This document shows positions 32,549 to 40,453 of a DNA stretch of 40,453 bases, one piece after another. Source of the stretch: UBA3495 sp964629875. GTDB lineage: Bacteria; Chloroflexota; Dehalococcoidia; Lucifugimonadales; UBA3495. The translations under genes and the position numbers were made by a program. Every line of letters begins with the position of its first letter. Position 1 is the stretch's first letter. Under the pieces are notes generated by a model. That model had not been told where the DNA came from and did not search any database. It worked only from the letters and a program-made list of their open reading frames with translations. Where the stretch lies: positions 1 to 40,453 of the forward strand of contig CAZVRK010000016.1 of assembly GCA_964629875.1 (NCBI GenBank), written 5' to 3'.

Positions 32549-33700
32549 ATGAGCATTTACGACCAGGGTACTTTTATTGGGCGGGTGTGGAACCACAAAG
32601 TCTGTGGTCCAAGCATAGTTACCATCAGAGATAACATGATTTGGGACATCACTTCCAAAGAAGTATCCACAATGACTAAATTATTAGAACTTGATCATCC
32701 CAAACATTATGCAACAACATGTAAGGGAGAAATATTAGGTAGCTTAGCTGATATTGAAAACACAATTCGAAATCCAGAACAAATCCAGAAGGATCTAAAC
32801 ATATCTCTATTAGCCCCATGCGACCTTCAAGCGATTAAGGCGTGCGGAGTTACTTTCGCAAATTCAATGGTAGAAAGAGTCATAGAAGAGCGAGCTGCGG
32901 GTGATCCCAAAAAAGCCGACGAAATCCGCGTCAATATTGGTGACCTGATAGGAGATAGTTTAAAAAACATTATCCCCGGTTCTCCACAAGCTCTCGAGAT
33001 TAAGCAAATACTTATAAATGAAGGTATATGGTCTCAATATCTAGAAGTAGGTATAGGAGTTGACGCAGAGGTTTTCACTAAATGCCCAGTGCTTTCGTCT
33101 GTAGGACATGGATCAGACATAGGTATACTTCCAACGTCTACATGGAACAATCCGGAGCCTGAAATAGTCCTAGCCGTAAATAGTCGTGGGATCATCGCCG
33201 GAGCTACATTGGGAAATGACGTCAACTTAAGAGATATAGAAGGTAGATCTGCACTCCTTTTAGGAAAATCTAAAGATAATAATGCTTCATGTTCCATTGG
33301 ACCACTAATCCGATTATTCGACGACGGATTCGGGATAGAACAAATTAATTCTGCTGAACTAACATTAACGGTTGAAGGGACCGACGGGTATGTTCTTCGT
33401 GGGTCAAGCTCTATGAAAGAGATCAGCCGTGATCCAACGGATCTAGTCAGACAGACCTGTGGCCCTAACCACCAATATCCAGATGGATTCATGCTATTTT
33501 TGGGAACATTATTCGCCCCGACTGAAGATAGGGATATACCTGGAGAGGGGTTCACTCATAAACTCGGCGATCGAGTAACAATCTCAGAACCGTGTCTTGG
33601 AGATCTGATAAATACCGTAAATTTATCGCCAGAGTGTCCACAGTGGGAGTTTGGCATTTCGTCCTTAATGGAAAATTTGGCTCAAAGACAACTGTTATAG
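32549..33700 (+). CDS. Fumarylacetoacetate hydrolase-family protein (AraD1-like)
   Basis: A 383-residue member of the FAH superfamily. The fold core is visible in ACGVTFANSM (about 102-111), WNNPEPEIVLAVNSRG with the metal-binding glutamates, and GATLGNDVNLRDIEGRSALL. The length and the motifs VFTKCPVLSS and HQYPDGFMLFLGT resemble the branch annotated as AraD1/2-keto-3-deoxy sugar-acid dehydratases rather than fumarylacetoacetase itself. It therefore likely acts on a 2-keto-3-deoxy acid. The ribosome site is weak (ACGGG). The gene ends 15 bases before the assembly gap, so any operon partner downstream could be missing. Confidence 0.85.
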   Translation: MSIYDQGTFIGRVWNHKVCGPSIVTIRDNMIWDITSKEVSTMTKLLELDHPKHYATTCKGEILGSLADIENTIRNPEQIQKDLNISLLAPCDLQAIKACGVTFANSMVERVIEERAAGDPKKADEIRVNIGDLIGDSLKNIIPGSPQALEIKQILINEGIWSQYLEVGIGVDAEVFTKCPVLSSVGHGSDIGILPTSTWNNPEPEIVLAVNSRGIIAGATLGNDVNLRDIEGRSALLLGKSKDNNASCSIGPLIRLFDDGFGIEQINSAELTLTVEGTDGYVLRGSSSMKEISRDPTDLVRQTCGPNHQYPDGFMLFLGTLFAPTEDRDIPGEGFTHKLGDRVTISEPCLGDLINTVNLSPECPQWEFGISSLMENLAQRQLL

Positions 33701-33715
33701 TCACAGATTCTATCA

Positions 33716-33815
33716 NNNNNNNNNNNNNNNNNNNNNNNNNNNNNNNNNNNNNNNNNNNNNNNNNNNNNNNNNNNNNNNNNNNNNNNNNNNNNNNNNNNNN
33801 NNNNNNNNNNNNNNN
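33716..33815. other. Assembly gap (100 N)
   Basis: Exactly 100 undetermined bases, a conventional filler length, so the true size is unknown and further genes may be missing. The reading frames on each side (FAH-family and ADP-ribosylglycohydrolase) are both closed by stop codons outside the gap. Confidence 0.99.
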
Positions 33816-33827
33816 GTTTATATCAGC

Positions 33828-35228
33828 TCAGTTAAGCCATTCTTTAACTGTACTAGGCAAACGACTCATCCTAACGCCTAACTTAGATACTGACCTTTCA
33901 AAGAACCATGCTAGTCCAGAATGTATATCGTCGTTAAACAACTCCAGCCATCTCGGTTCTAAGTAACCAGGGCCAAAATAAGCACCTAGAATAGATCCAG
34001 AGGTAGCACCAAAACTATCCGTGTCGGCTCCCTGACTAACTTGAATACAGATGCCATGGCCTACATCCTTAGCAAAGTTAAGGGTGTTAATCAACATTCC
34101 TATTTCCTGATATATACGGCAATGTCCATATTCCCCAAATTTGTTATTAATCTTAGAATAAGCTTCTTCCCAGTCACTCGATTCTTTAACGTCTTTTAGA
34201 GAAGCGGATACACGTTCATAGAAACGACTCCTACGGGGAACAAATCTTAAAGCAGTTTCGATTATCTCCATTCGATCATTCATGACCTGAGCACAGGCTA
34301 TAACCGACGCTATGAACATAGTACCGTAAATTCCAGTCCCTTTATGAGTAAAACTAGCGTCTTGCCATGCCAACCTCGCTGCCATTTCCGGATTACCGGG
34401 ACAAGCGTAGCCATAAGCATCAGCCCGTATGGCCGCCCCGCAGAGTTCCGCTCCGGGATTCATGATGTCATTGAAAACATTTAAGAAACTTTCAGATTCA
34501 TCTGGAACCAAAACACCACTTAATCCTACACCCCCCTTATCAGCAAAATAATCTCTATGCTGAACATCAAAGGACTCTGCTCCAGACTGCAATAACAACG
34601 TTCGTTCTGGCCCAAATGTTGTATTGATAGGTAAATGATGTAGCCAAAGTTCTTTCATATTTGCGTGAGTAAAATTAGGTCCAAATCTTTCGAGAATAAG
34701 CATGCCCATGAGCGTATAGTTAATATCATCATCTGGGGCGACATAGCGTATGTATTCTCTGGCTGTTTCGGGAAATGATCTGTGCACTCTGGGGAGTACA
34801 GTTTCAATCTGTTTTGAAACATATTGATTCAAAGGCCATTCGCCAATTTTCTGTAGAGCTTCTCTAATTTCATGACCGGTAAAACGTGCCTCTAATGGCT
34901 TACCTAAAACACATCCGCAGATTGACCCAAGAAAAGCCGCTTCGACCCTTCTGGTACTATCATCAAAGTCAACATCTGCTATTTGTCCTGTCGGTCTACT
35001 AGGGTCTGCCTCTGCCCATATGCCGTCAAGGTCATTAGGTTCTACATACGTCCAATCAGGCCTCACTTCTAAAGAAGCTAGACCCTCCGCGAATTCAATC
35101 AATCTGTCATAACTATCAGGTAGAGAATCCAGTTCTTTATCCAGACCTTCCGTAACGTACCCTTGTTCCCCCTTATTCAATATAACAGCATGAAGACGCT
35201 CCCGAAGCGTAGCTATTTTAATAAACAT
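33828..35228 (-). CDS. ADP-ribosylglycohydrolase (DraG/ARH)-family protein
   Basis: A 466-residue protein. The first 95 residues are an unrecognised helical region; from about 95 the ARH fold begins (AAFLGSICGCVLGKPLEARF). The two metal clusters are recognisable: the acidic APDDDINYTLMG and QGADTDSFGATSGSILGAYFG, which normally hold the Mg ions and the catalytic Asp. DraG proteins remove ADP-ribose from arginine; other ARH members act on serine or on small ADP-ribose compounds. GGGAGAG precedes the ATG by 8 nt. The first ~95 residues are longer than in minimal ARH enzymes. It stands alone. Confidence 0.87.
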   Translation of the reverse strand: MFIKIATLRERLHAVILNKGEQGYVTEGLDKELDSLPDSYDRLIEFAEGLASLEVRPDWTYVEPNDLDGIWAEADPSRPTGQIADVDFDDSTRRVEAAFLGSICGCVLGKPLEARFTGHEIREALQKIGEWPLNQYVSKQIETVLPRVHRSFPETAREYIRYVAPDDDINYTLMGMLILERFGPNFTHANMKELWLHHLPINTTFGPERTLLLQSGAESFDVQHRDYFADKGGVGLSGVLVPDESESFLNVFNDIMNPGAELCGAAIRADAYGYACPGNPEMAARLAWQDASFTHKGTGIYGTMFIASVIACAQVMNDRMEIIETALRFVPRRSRFYERVSASLKDVKESSDWEEAYSKINNKFGEYGHCRIYQEIGMLINTLNFAKDVGHGICIQVSQGADTDSFGATSGSILGAYFGPGYLEPRWLELFNDDIHSGLAWFFERSVSKLGVRMSRLPSTVKEWLN

Positions 35229-35454
35229 AGATTTACTCTCCCTGATGATAGTAATATCGTAGAAGCTTTTGGCTTAAATACATATACAATGTCCAAAGCA
35301 CGCGATACGACAATACCCTATCATACACCGAACATTGTTCTAAATTATGATTTTTGTTATTAATATTTGATGCCGGATCCCTTATTCCGTAGATCAATCT
35401 TGATTTGTGAGATATAAGGTTCAGAAGAGTCAAGAAAGGTCTCTCGGATACTCT

Positions 35455-36750
35455 ATGGATCAACAGGAAAGTACTAAGCCTAAGAGAAGTTATGGTTGGG
35501 TAATTCTAGGACTGTCGTTCGGGAATTTAATTGTCGAAGGTGGGGTCAAAAACTGTCAGCCCGTATTTCTCCCAGCGCTGAGACAAGGGTTCGGTGGAAG
35601 CGCCGCCATGACAGCCGCTATATTTTCCGCTGCCGGACTATTCGGTGGATTCGCTGCACCGATACTAGGGAAACTTCTGGACATCATCGGACCAAAATAC
35701 ATGTTCCCACTGGCAGGAATAGTTATTCTCATCGGATGGTGGGCCAGTAGCATGGTCAGCCATATGTGGCAGTTGTTTATATTTTACAGCCTAATATCTG
35801 CCCTCGGTCACACTACTATTGGTTCATTCTCTGCTACCGCCGTCCTAGCTCCTTGGTTCCCCAAATCGAAAGGGGTCATGCTCGGAATCGCTGATTCAGG
35901 CAATCCCACAGGCCAGGCTATTATCACACCATTAGCTCAGCTTGCCGTAACAAATTATGGATGGAGAGCGGGATTCCGGATCTTTGGAGTAGTATTTTTC
36001 CTTATAGCCGCTCCCTTAAATTTTCTGCTGCAACGTCGGCCTCCAAATGTAGACCCCACATTATCCGATATTGAAGATACGCCTGTAAGTACTAGCCCTG
36101 AAGAATATACACAACCTATAGATACCACTCGCAAGCTCGGGGATATATCTGGTGATGCGCACAGATTTAATGCGTTAAAAGAACCAGCAGTATGGATGCT
36201 ATTAGTATCACGGGCAGCATCATCGATATCCAATCAAATGACAAACTTGCACATAATCGCGTTCTTTGTTTTGGCTGGATACGGTGAAATGCAATCAGCT
36301 GCCGCTATTGGTGTCGCAGGTTTATTCGGAATAGGAGCAAGGCCAGCTTTTGGAATACTCTCAGACAAGATCGGCAGAGAATTAGTGTTCTCTATCGCTA
36401 TGGGCCTCACATTTATTGCAATACTAGTCGTCATCCTATTTACTGAAGGGGCTAATCTATGGGCGTTGATAATATTTGTAGCTCTAACAGGTTTGAGTGA
36501 CGGCCTAAGCGGATTACTTCTCGGAGCAAAGGCAGCAGATATTTACCCATCCAATGTTCTAGGTTCTGTTATGGGTGTAGTAGACGTAGGCAGAAGTATC
36601 GGAATAGCAGTGGGTGGAGTACTGACAGGGTTGCTATTCGATATCAACGGCAACTATGACCTGGCTTACTGGATTGCAGCAATACTGGTGTTGCTCTCAA
36701 CAGTAGCAGTGTGGTCAATCAAAATTGTGGAGCCAAATTCAAAGAGTTAA
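35455..36750 (+). CDS. MFS transporter
   Basis: A 431-residue permease with about twelve hydrophobic segments and a hydrophilic centre (about 195-235, rich in Asp, Thr and Pro). The second-half MFS loop is GILSDKIGRELV; the first-half counterpart, APILGKLLDIIGPKYM, is degenerate. It resembles monocarboxylate and oxalate/formate-type carriers, as does the other MFS protein here, but the two are not close copies. The ATG at 35455 is preferred over a GTG at 35407, which lacks a ribosome site and adds a polar 16-residue extension. Direction and substrate are unknown. Confidence 0.87.
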   Translation: MDQQESTKPKRSYGWVILGLSFGNLIVEGGVKNCQPVFLPALRQGFGGSAAMTAAIFSAAGLFGGFAAPILGKLLDIIGPKYMFPLAGIVILIGWWASSMVSHMWQLFIFYSLISALGHTTIGSFSATAVLAPWFPKSKGVMLGIADSGNPTGQAIITPLAQLAVTNYGWRAGFRIFGVVFFLIAAPLNFLLQRRPPNVDPTLSDIEDTPVSTSPEEYTQPIDTTRKLGDISGDAHRFNALKEPAVWMLLVSRAASSISNQMTNLHIIAFFVLAGYGEMQSAAAIGVAGLFGIGARPAFGILSDKIGRELVFSIAMGLTFIAILVVILFTEGANLWALIIFVALTGLSDGLSGLLLGAKAADIYPSNVLGSVMGVVDVGRSIGIAVGGVLTGLLFDINGNYDLAYWIAAILVLLSTVAVWSIKIVEPNSKS

Positions 36751-36791
36751 GGTAATAATAAGAGGGCTATAGTTATCTTAATTATCATTCT

Positions 36792-37361
36792 CTAAAACCA
36801 TTGAGTTAATTCTTCATAACTTGTACGGACTTTGTCCACAGAATCTTCTGCTTCTCCAATAGTCAAAACTCCAACCATCTTCAATTTCTCCGTTATGCCG
36901 AACACTGTATCAATATTCTGTAATTTGGCCACTTTTCCAGTAGACCAACCCACAGAAAGCCCCATCGAAGTAGCTACTAGTTGCATATTCTGTATTGCAC
37001 AACAGACTGCACCGTAGTTCTCTTCGGTCATCTCTTCTCTATCATCAACGAGACTATAGACAAATACTAAGGAAGGATAATTCGATACTTCTTCAATTAT
37101 TCGCTGCTTTTGGATTTCAGACGACGGGCTCCCAACAGCTTTCTCTTGAATATCTATCAACGCATGAGCTATATCAGATTTCACTGACGAATCCTTTCTT
37201 ACCACAAAAAATCGCCAAGGCTCAATATTCCTATGGTTAGGTGCCCATACGGCCGCGTCTAAAAGAATCCGAAGCTCGTCGTCGGTAACGTTGCGATTAA
37301 CAAATTGTTTAGTGTTCCGCCTGGACTTTATGATATCAACAATACTCTGAGAGTTGTTCAT
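36792..37361 (-). CDS. Nitroreductase-family FMN oxidoreductase
   Basis: A 189-residue nitroreductase-fold protein. The opening IVDIIKSRRNTKQF is the FMN-phosphate binding segment, and VWAPNHRNIEPWRFFVVR is the second flavin-binding motif. YGAVCCAIQNMQLVATSMGLSVGW is the dimer-interface helix. Members reduce nitro groups, quinones or enones with NAD(P)H. The ATG has no clear Shine-Dalgarno. It ends about 40 bases from the convergent MFS gene. Substrate unknown. Confidence 0.92.
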   Translation of the reverse strand: MNNSQSIVDIIKSRRNTKQFVNRNVTDDELRILLDAAVWAPNHRNIEPWRFFVVRKDSSVKSDIAHALIDIQEKAVGSPSSEIQKQRIIEEVSNYPSLVFVYSLVDDREEMTEENYGAVCCAIQNMQLVATSMGLSVGWSTGKVAKLQNIDTVFGITEKLKMVGVLTIGEAEDSVDKVRTSYEELTQWF

Positions 37362-37484
37362 ACGAGTGTATATTCCACATCCTTTGCTAAATTTCCTCCC
37401 AAAGCCATTGTATTAGATAAACTACCATTTCAGCATAATATCACAGTCTTATGAAATACAGTCTAGATTTCAGGGAAAGCCAAA

Positions 37485-38657
37485 TCAGCCCATAGGATTA
37501 GCATCAGGAAATTCCAACATGAATTGACCATGATTTTCGTACGATCTATCGCTGACCATGTTGTGAGCCGCCGTGGCATGTATATCCCTAAGACATTTCT
37601 GCAATATATGTGAACTGAACATTGCAGAGCCGCCACCAAAACGAAATGCCTGAGAAACTACATCAGATGCCTCTTCTGTGCAATAAGTGCTTGAAGCGCG
37701 TAAACGGGCCTGCAACTCTGGAGGAGGAACTATTCCTTTGCTGACTAACACCCAAGCTTCTTCAATTACCTGAACTGCTAAGGCCCTGGCTGCTTGTAGA
37801 CGCATATCAGACTCTCCAAGGAATCTCTGGAATGATCCTCTATCAGAGATTAACGCCTCAGTGCCACGATATCCTCGTTTCTTCGTCTTGGCCAATTCGA
37901 TTATTTCATCTAATGCTCTCAGCCCTATACCAAGTGCAACGCCGCAGTGGCCAGTGGTCTGCATACCCGGTCTACCAAGAAAGAAATTCGGGCCACCCCG
38001 TAAAGGTTTTGTCTCCCCTTCCCAAGTCATTCTTTTTGGTACAAAAACATCATCTATAGAAAAATCACAGCTTCCTGTACCCTGCATCCCCATAACATGC
38101 CAATTATCGTGTATCTTTGCCTCTGATGTCGGCAATATAACTCTAATTTGTTTTGGATCGCCGTCGTCAACAGTCATAGCTCCAAATGCTAGGTAATTAG
38201 AATGCCTTATTCCACTAGCAAATTTCCAGCGACCACTCACACAATATCCATTCTCCATTACCTTAGCTTGGCCACTAGGGGCCTGAGCTCCTGCAATTCT
38301 AGGCAATTTACCATCTACACAAACCTCTTTAAGAGATTCTTCGCTTAGATACGCAGTCATTCCTGATTGTGACCCTGAACATATCATAATGCACCAGCCA
38401 GCAGCCGGGTCTATACGGCTAGCTGCTTCTATAACATCTAATTGTGTCAAAGCATCTGCTTCTGCTCCGCCAAATTCGCGTGCAGCTTTATATGAAAATA
38501 GCCCAGCAGAATCTATCGCATCTACTGTTGCGCTAGGCAACGTACCTGTCTGTTCCGCTTCATCGGCACCAGCAATGAAAACATCTCGCAAGCTTTCAAC
38601 TGTGTCCAATAATGCTATACGCTTAGCCTCACGTTCTTCGGGGAAAATAGCAGTCAC
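37485..38657 (-). CDS. ACAD-fold flavin-dependent monooxygenase (HsaA/DszC-like)
   Basis: A 390-residue protein of the Acyl-CoA_dh_2-type branch. Key parts are GLFSYKAAREFGGAEADAL, the AASRIDPAAGWCIMICSG segment, YCVSGRWKFASGIRHSNYL, and MGMQGTGSCDFSIDDVFVP. The C-terminal part (RDIHATAAHNMVSD) resembles group D flavin monooxygenases such as HsaA and DszC and lacks the catalytic Glu of acyl-CoA dehydrogenases. Such enzymes hydroxylate phenols, sterol rings or thiophenes using FMNH2 from a separate reductase. The nitroreductase next to it could serve as that reductase. The start is GTG with GGAGG at 6 nt. Confidence 0.9.
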   Translation of the reverse strand: MTAIFPEEREAKRIALLDTVESLRDVFIAGADEAEQTGTLPSATVDAIDSAGLFSYKAAREFGGAEADALTQLDVIEAASRIDPAAGWCIMICSGSQSGMTAYLSEESLKEVCVDGKLPRIAGAQAPSGQAKVMENGYCVSGRWKFASGIRHSNYLAFGAMTVDDGDPKQIRVILPTSEAKIHDNWHVMGMQGTGSCDFSIDDVFVPKRMTWEGETKPLRGGPNFFLGRPGMQTTGHCGVALGIGLRALDEIIELAKTKKRGYRGTEALISDRGSFQRFLGESDMRLQAARALAVQVIEEAWVLVSKGIVPPPELQARLRASSTYCTEEASDVVSQAFRFGGGSAMFSSHILQKCLRDIHATAAHNMVSDRSYENHGQFMLEFPDANPMG

Positions 38658-38809
38658 TGTTTACCTCCAGCTTTCAAGAAAATAAGATCAAAAATAAAGG
38701 CGATCTCTCTGTCCATGGACTTATATTATCATTTCAATAACTATCACTGCACCTTGATTGACCCACAAACAGCCTCTTGCTAGACTCCTACCAATGACAA
38801 GAGGGATTT

Positions 38810-39574
38810 ATGAGTAATAAACACGAATGGTGGCAAGATTTCTTTTCGGGCCCGGTTCTAGACTTTGTCAACGAATCTCGCGATCTAGAAACTACTCTTG
38901 ATGAGACGTATTTTATTGAAGAAGCATTGGGATTAAATTCCGGAGCTTCTATTCTTGACGTGCCCTGTGGAGCTGGGCGTATATCTATAGAGCTAGCACG
39001 AAGAGGATATAAGGTGACCGGAATAGACATAAATGCTGGATTATTAGATTTAGCCCAGACCAAAGCCAAGGATATAAAGCTTGATATTAACTGGTTAGAA
39101 ATGGATATGCGCGATTTACCATGGGATGACCATTTTGACGGAGCTATATGTTTCTGGAGTAGTTTTGGATATTTTAATGAATCCGACAATGCTCATTTTC
39201 TGCGAAACATATCAAAAGCAATGAAAATGGGAGCAACCTTCGTGATAGATACACCCTTAATCGAGACCCGTCTCCCAGAAATGGAATCTCAAGAGAGGGT
39301 CTGGTGGCCAGTTGGAGACCTGTTCGCTCTAGAAGAACGCAGTTTCGACCATGAAACCAGCAGGATAGAATCAGAATGGACCTTCATAAAGGACGGACAA
39401 ACAGAGAAGAAGATACTATCCCAGCGCCTCTATACTTATTTAGAATTCGTTACAATGTTAGAAAAAGCCGGGTTTGGTAACCACCAAGCTTATGGCTCAC
39501 TAGATTGGGAACCATTCGGTTTAGGTAGTACTTGGCTGTATTTAGCCACCACTAAATTAGATGATCCTATATGA
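38810..39574 (+). CDS. Class I SAM-dependent methyltransferase
   Basis: A 254-residue Rossmann-fold protein. The SAM motif I is ILDVPCGAGRISIELA (48-63); the acidic motif II is GIDINAGLLDLAQ; FDGAICFWSSFGYF follows as motif IV. The N-terminal EWWQDFFSGPVLDF is seen in methyltransferases of the Methyltransf_25/small-molecule type. No substrate signature is recognisable. AGAGGG is 4 nt from the ATG. It is divergent from the HsaA-like gene. Confidence 0.88.
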   Translation: MSNKHEWWQDFFSGPVLDFVNESRDLETTLDETYFIEEALGLNSGASILDVPCGAGRISIELARRGYKVTGIDINAGLLDLAQTKAKDIKLDINWLEMDMRDLPWDDHFDGAICFWSSFGYFNESDNAHFLRNISKAMKMGATFVIDTPLIETRLPEMESQERVWWPVGDLFALEERSFDHETSRIESEWTFIKDGQTEKKILSQRLYTYLEFVTMLEKAGFGNHQAYGSLDWEPFGLGSTWLYLATTKLDDPI

Positions 39575-39659
39575 TTCTTAACTATTAAGATAAATGATAT
39601 TTTCGGTGATAAAGAACACGTATGATCACAGTTATTATATTTCATGATGGGTTTAAATC

Positions 39660-40453
39660 ATGTTCCAATTCTCAACATTAAAGATCCCGGTTATACAAGC
39701 TCCCATGGCTGGTGGCCCAAACACACCTGAGTTAGTCAGTGCTGTTGCGAACAATGGTGGGATCGGCAGTTTCGGTTTCGCTTACAACACTCCAGAAAAA
39801 ATTGCTCATGACATAACAACCACAAAAGCACTGACAAATGGTCCTATTAACGCTAATTTTTTTATTTTCCAACCTACAGAACTTCCTAGCCCTGAAATAC
39901 AGTCTTCGGCCCTAGAGGAATTACTAAGACTACCAATTATGAAAGATGTTACGATATCCATTCCTAAAGAGCCCTTCTTTCCAGACATTAATACGCAATT
40001 AGAGGCTATTTGGGTTAATCCAACAGAAATACTAACTTTCCATTTTGGAATTCCCTCACAAAGTATTATAAAAAAAGCCCATTCACTGGGAATAGCAGTC
40101 GGAATAACCGCTACTAACTCTGATGAAGCAGTAGCGATCAGTAAGGCAAATGCGGATTTTATAGTGACTCAAGGAATCGAGGCAGGTGGACACAGAGGGG
40201 TGTTTAATACCGACAGTGCCGACAATGATTTACCTCTCAACCAATTGGTTGAGGAAATACTCAAGGTAACGAATCTCCCATTAGTAGCAGCCGGCGCAAT
40301 AATGGATGGCCATGATATAAATAATGCACTGACACTCGGAGCGTCCGCAGTGCAAATGGGCACAGCGTTTCTATCCTGTCATGAATCTGGTATCACAACA
40401 GAACACAGGCAATTTATACTGCATCAACATAGTAGGAAAACGTCCTTCACTAA
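39660..40453 (+). CDS. Nitronate monooxygenase (2-nitropropane dioxygenase) family, partial at the right edge
   Basis: A FMN TIM-barrel enzyme, 264 codons visible with the C-terminus beyond the window. It opens with LKIPVIQAPMAGGPNTPELV, has NGGIGSFGFAY, and the family signature QGIEAGGHRG near residues 171-180, followed by AGAIMDG and SAVQMGTAFL. Members oxidise alkyl nitronates, such as the toxin propionate-3-nitronate, to the aldehyde or oxo-acid and nitrite. The ATG at 39660 is preceded by a weak GATGGG. Close spacing to the upstream methyltransferase (85 bases) allows co-transcription. Confidence 0.94.
   Translation, partial: MFQFSTLKIPVIQAPMAGGPNTPELVSAVANNGGIGSFGFAYNTPEKIAHDITTTKALTNGPINANFFIFQPTELPSPEIQSSALEELLRLPIMKDVTISIPKEPFFPDINTQLEAIWVNPTEILTFHFGIPSQSIIKKAHSLGIAVGITATNSDEAVAISKANADFIVTQGIEAGGHRGVFNTDSADNDLPLNQLVEEILKVTNLPLVAAGAIMDGHDINNALTLGASAVQMGTAFLSCHESGITTEHRQFILHQHSRKTSFT

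Noticed and set aside
33592..33966. Open frame running through the N gap
   Set aside because: It exists only because undetermined bases are read as sense codons, and it overlaps two better-supported genes.
35407..35454. Longer MFS protein from a GTG start
   Set aside because: No ribosome site precedes it, and it adds a charged 16-residue segment not expected before the first helix.

Overview
The window looks like a chromosomal segment of a marine Chloroflexota bacterium, most likely the SAR202 lineage of Dehalococcoidia. That is an inference. The sequence is AT-leaning (about 40-43% GC by eye). Its gene families are the ones that bulk out SAR202 genomes: flavin monooxygenases, CaiB-type CoA transferases, ACAD-fold oxygenases, FAH-fold hydrolases and a cytosolic THI5-like binding protein. 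These are mixed with ordinary housekeeping genes. I saw no rRNA, tRNA, IS element, prophage or CRISPR array. TGA is a normal stop codon here. A run of 100 N (33716-33815) shows a scaffolded draft assembly. No gene-free stretch exceeds 300 bases.

Layout. 1-4400: a cut-off N-terminus resembling branched-chain aminotransferase, RNase PH, a two-domain M16 peptidase and a PPOX-fold flavoprotein. 4600-11200: a rightward catabolic run with a CoA transferase, a trans-aconitate-type methyltransferase, an SDR lacking the catalytic Tyr/Lys, an M24 peptidase, a THI5-like protein interrupted by one in-frame TGA, and a luciferase-like monooxygenase. 11280-18700: small metal-binding proteins (SEC-C, FmdB, CDGSH), MazG, a DUF1461 membrane protein, a keto-pentenoate hydratase-like protein, a leucine dehydrogenase-like enzyme, cyclophilin, an MFS transporter and RsmI. 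18858-23570: a TPP enzyme, then two tandem 428-residue proteins resembling reductive dehalogenase/QueG. 23659-27106: a pentapeptide-repeat/TIR protein and the coenzyme A genes coaX-coaBC. 27141-40453: mainly oxidative catabolism (ACAD-fold, LLM, HpaI aldolase, GMC, FAH, nitroreductase, nitronate monooxygenase), with an XRE regulator, an ADP-ribosylglycohydrolase, a second MFS transporter and a methyltransferase.

The most unusual part is the tandem pair at 20781-23568. Each copy has two [4Fe-4S] cysteine sets, no Tat signal and no membrane-anchor partner. Each has a near-consensus promoter, a strong Shine-Dalgarno and a long perfect terminator. The copies share a 376-bp block with no differences over the Fe-S region while flanking synonymous sites have diverged, which points to recent gene conversion. 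Copy 1 has a perfect 13-bp inverted repeat around its -35 box. Copy 2 has a different, shorter palindrome and a leader stem-loop. This suggests two separately regulated, highly expressed versions of one cytosolic redox enzyme.

Together the genes suggest aerobic oxidation of diverse, probably recalcitrant organic molecules: flavoenzymes oxidise, CoA transferases activate, and FAH/HpaI enzymes cleave or hydrate the products. Specific substrates cannot be read from the sequence.
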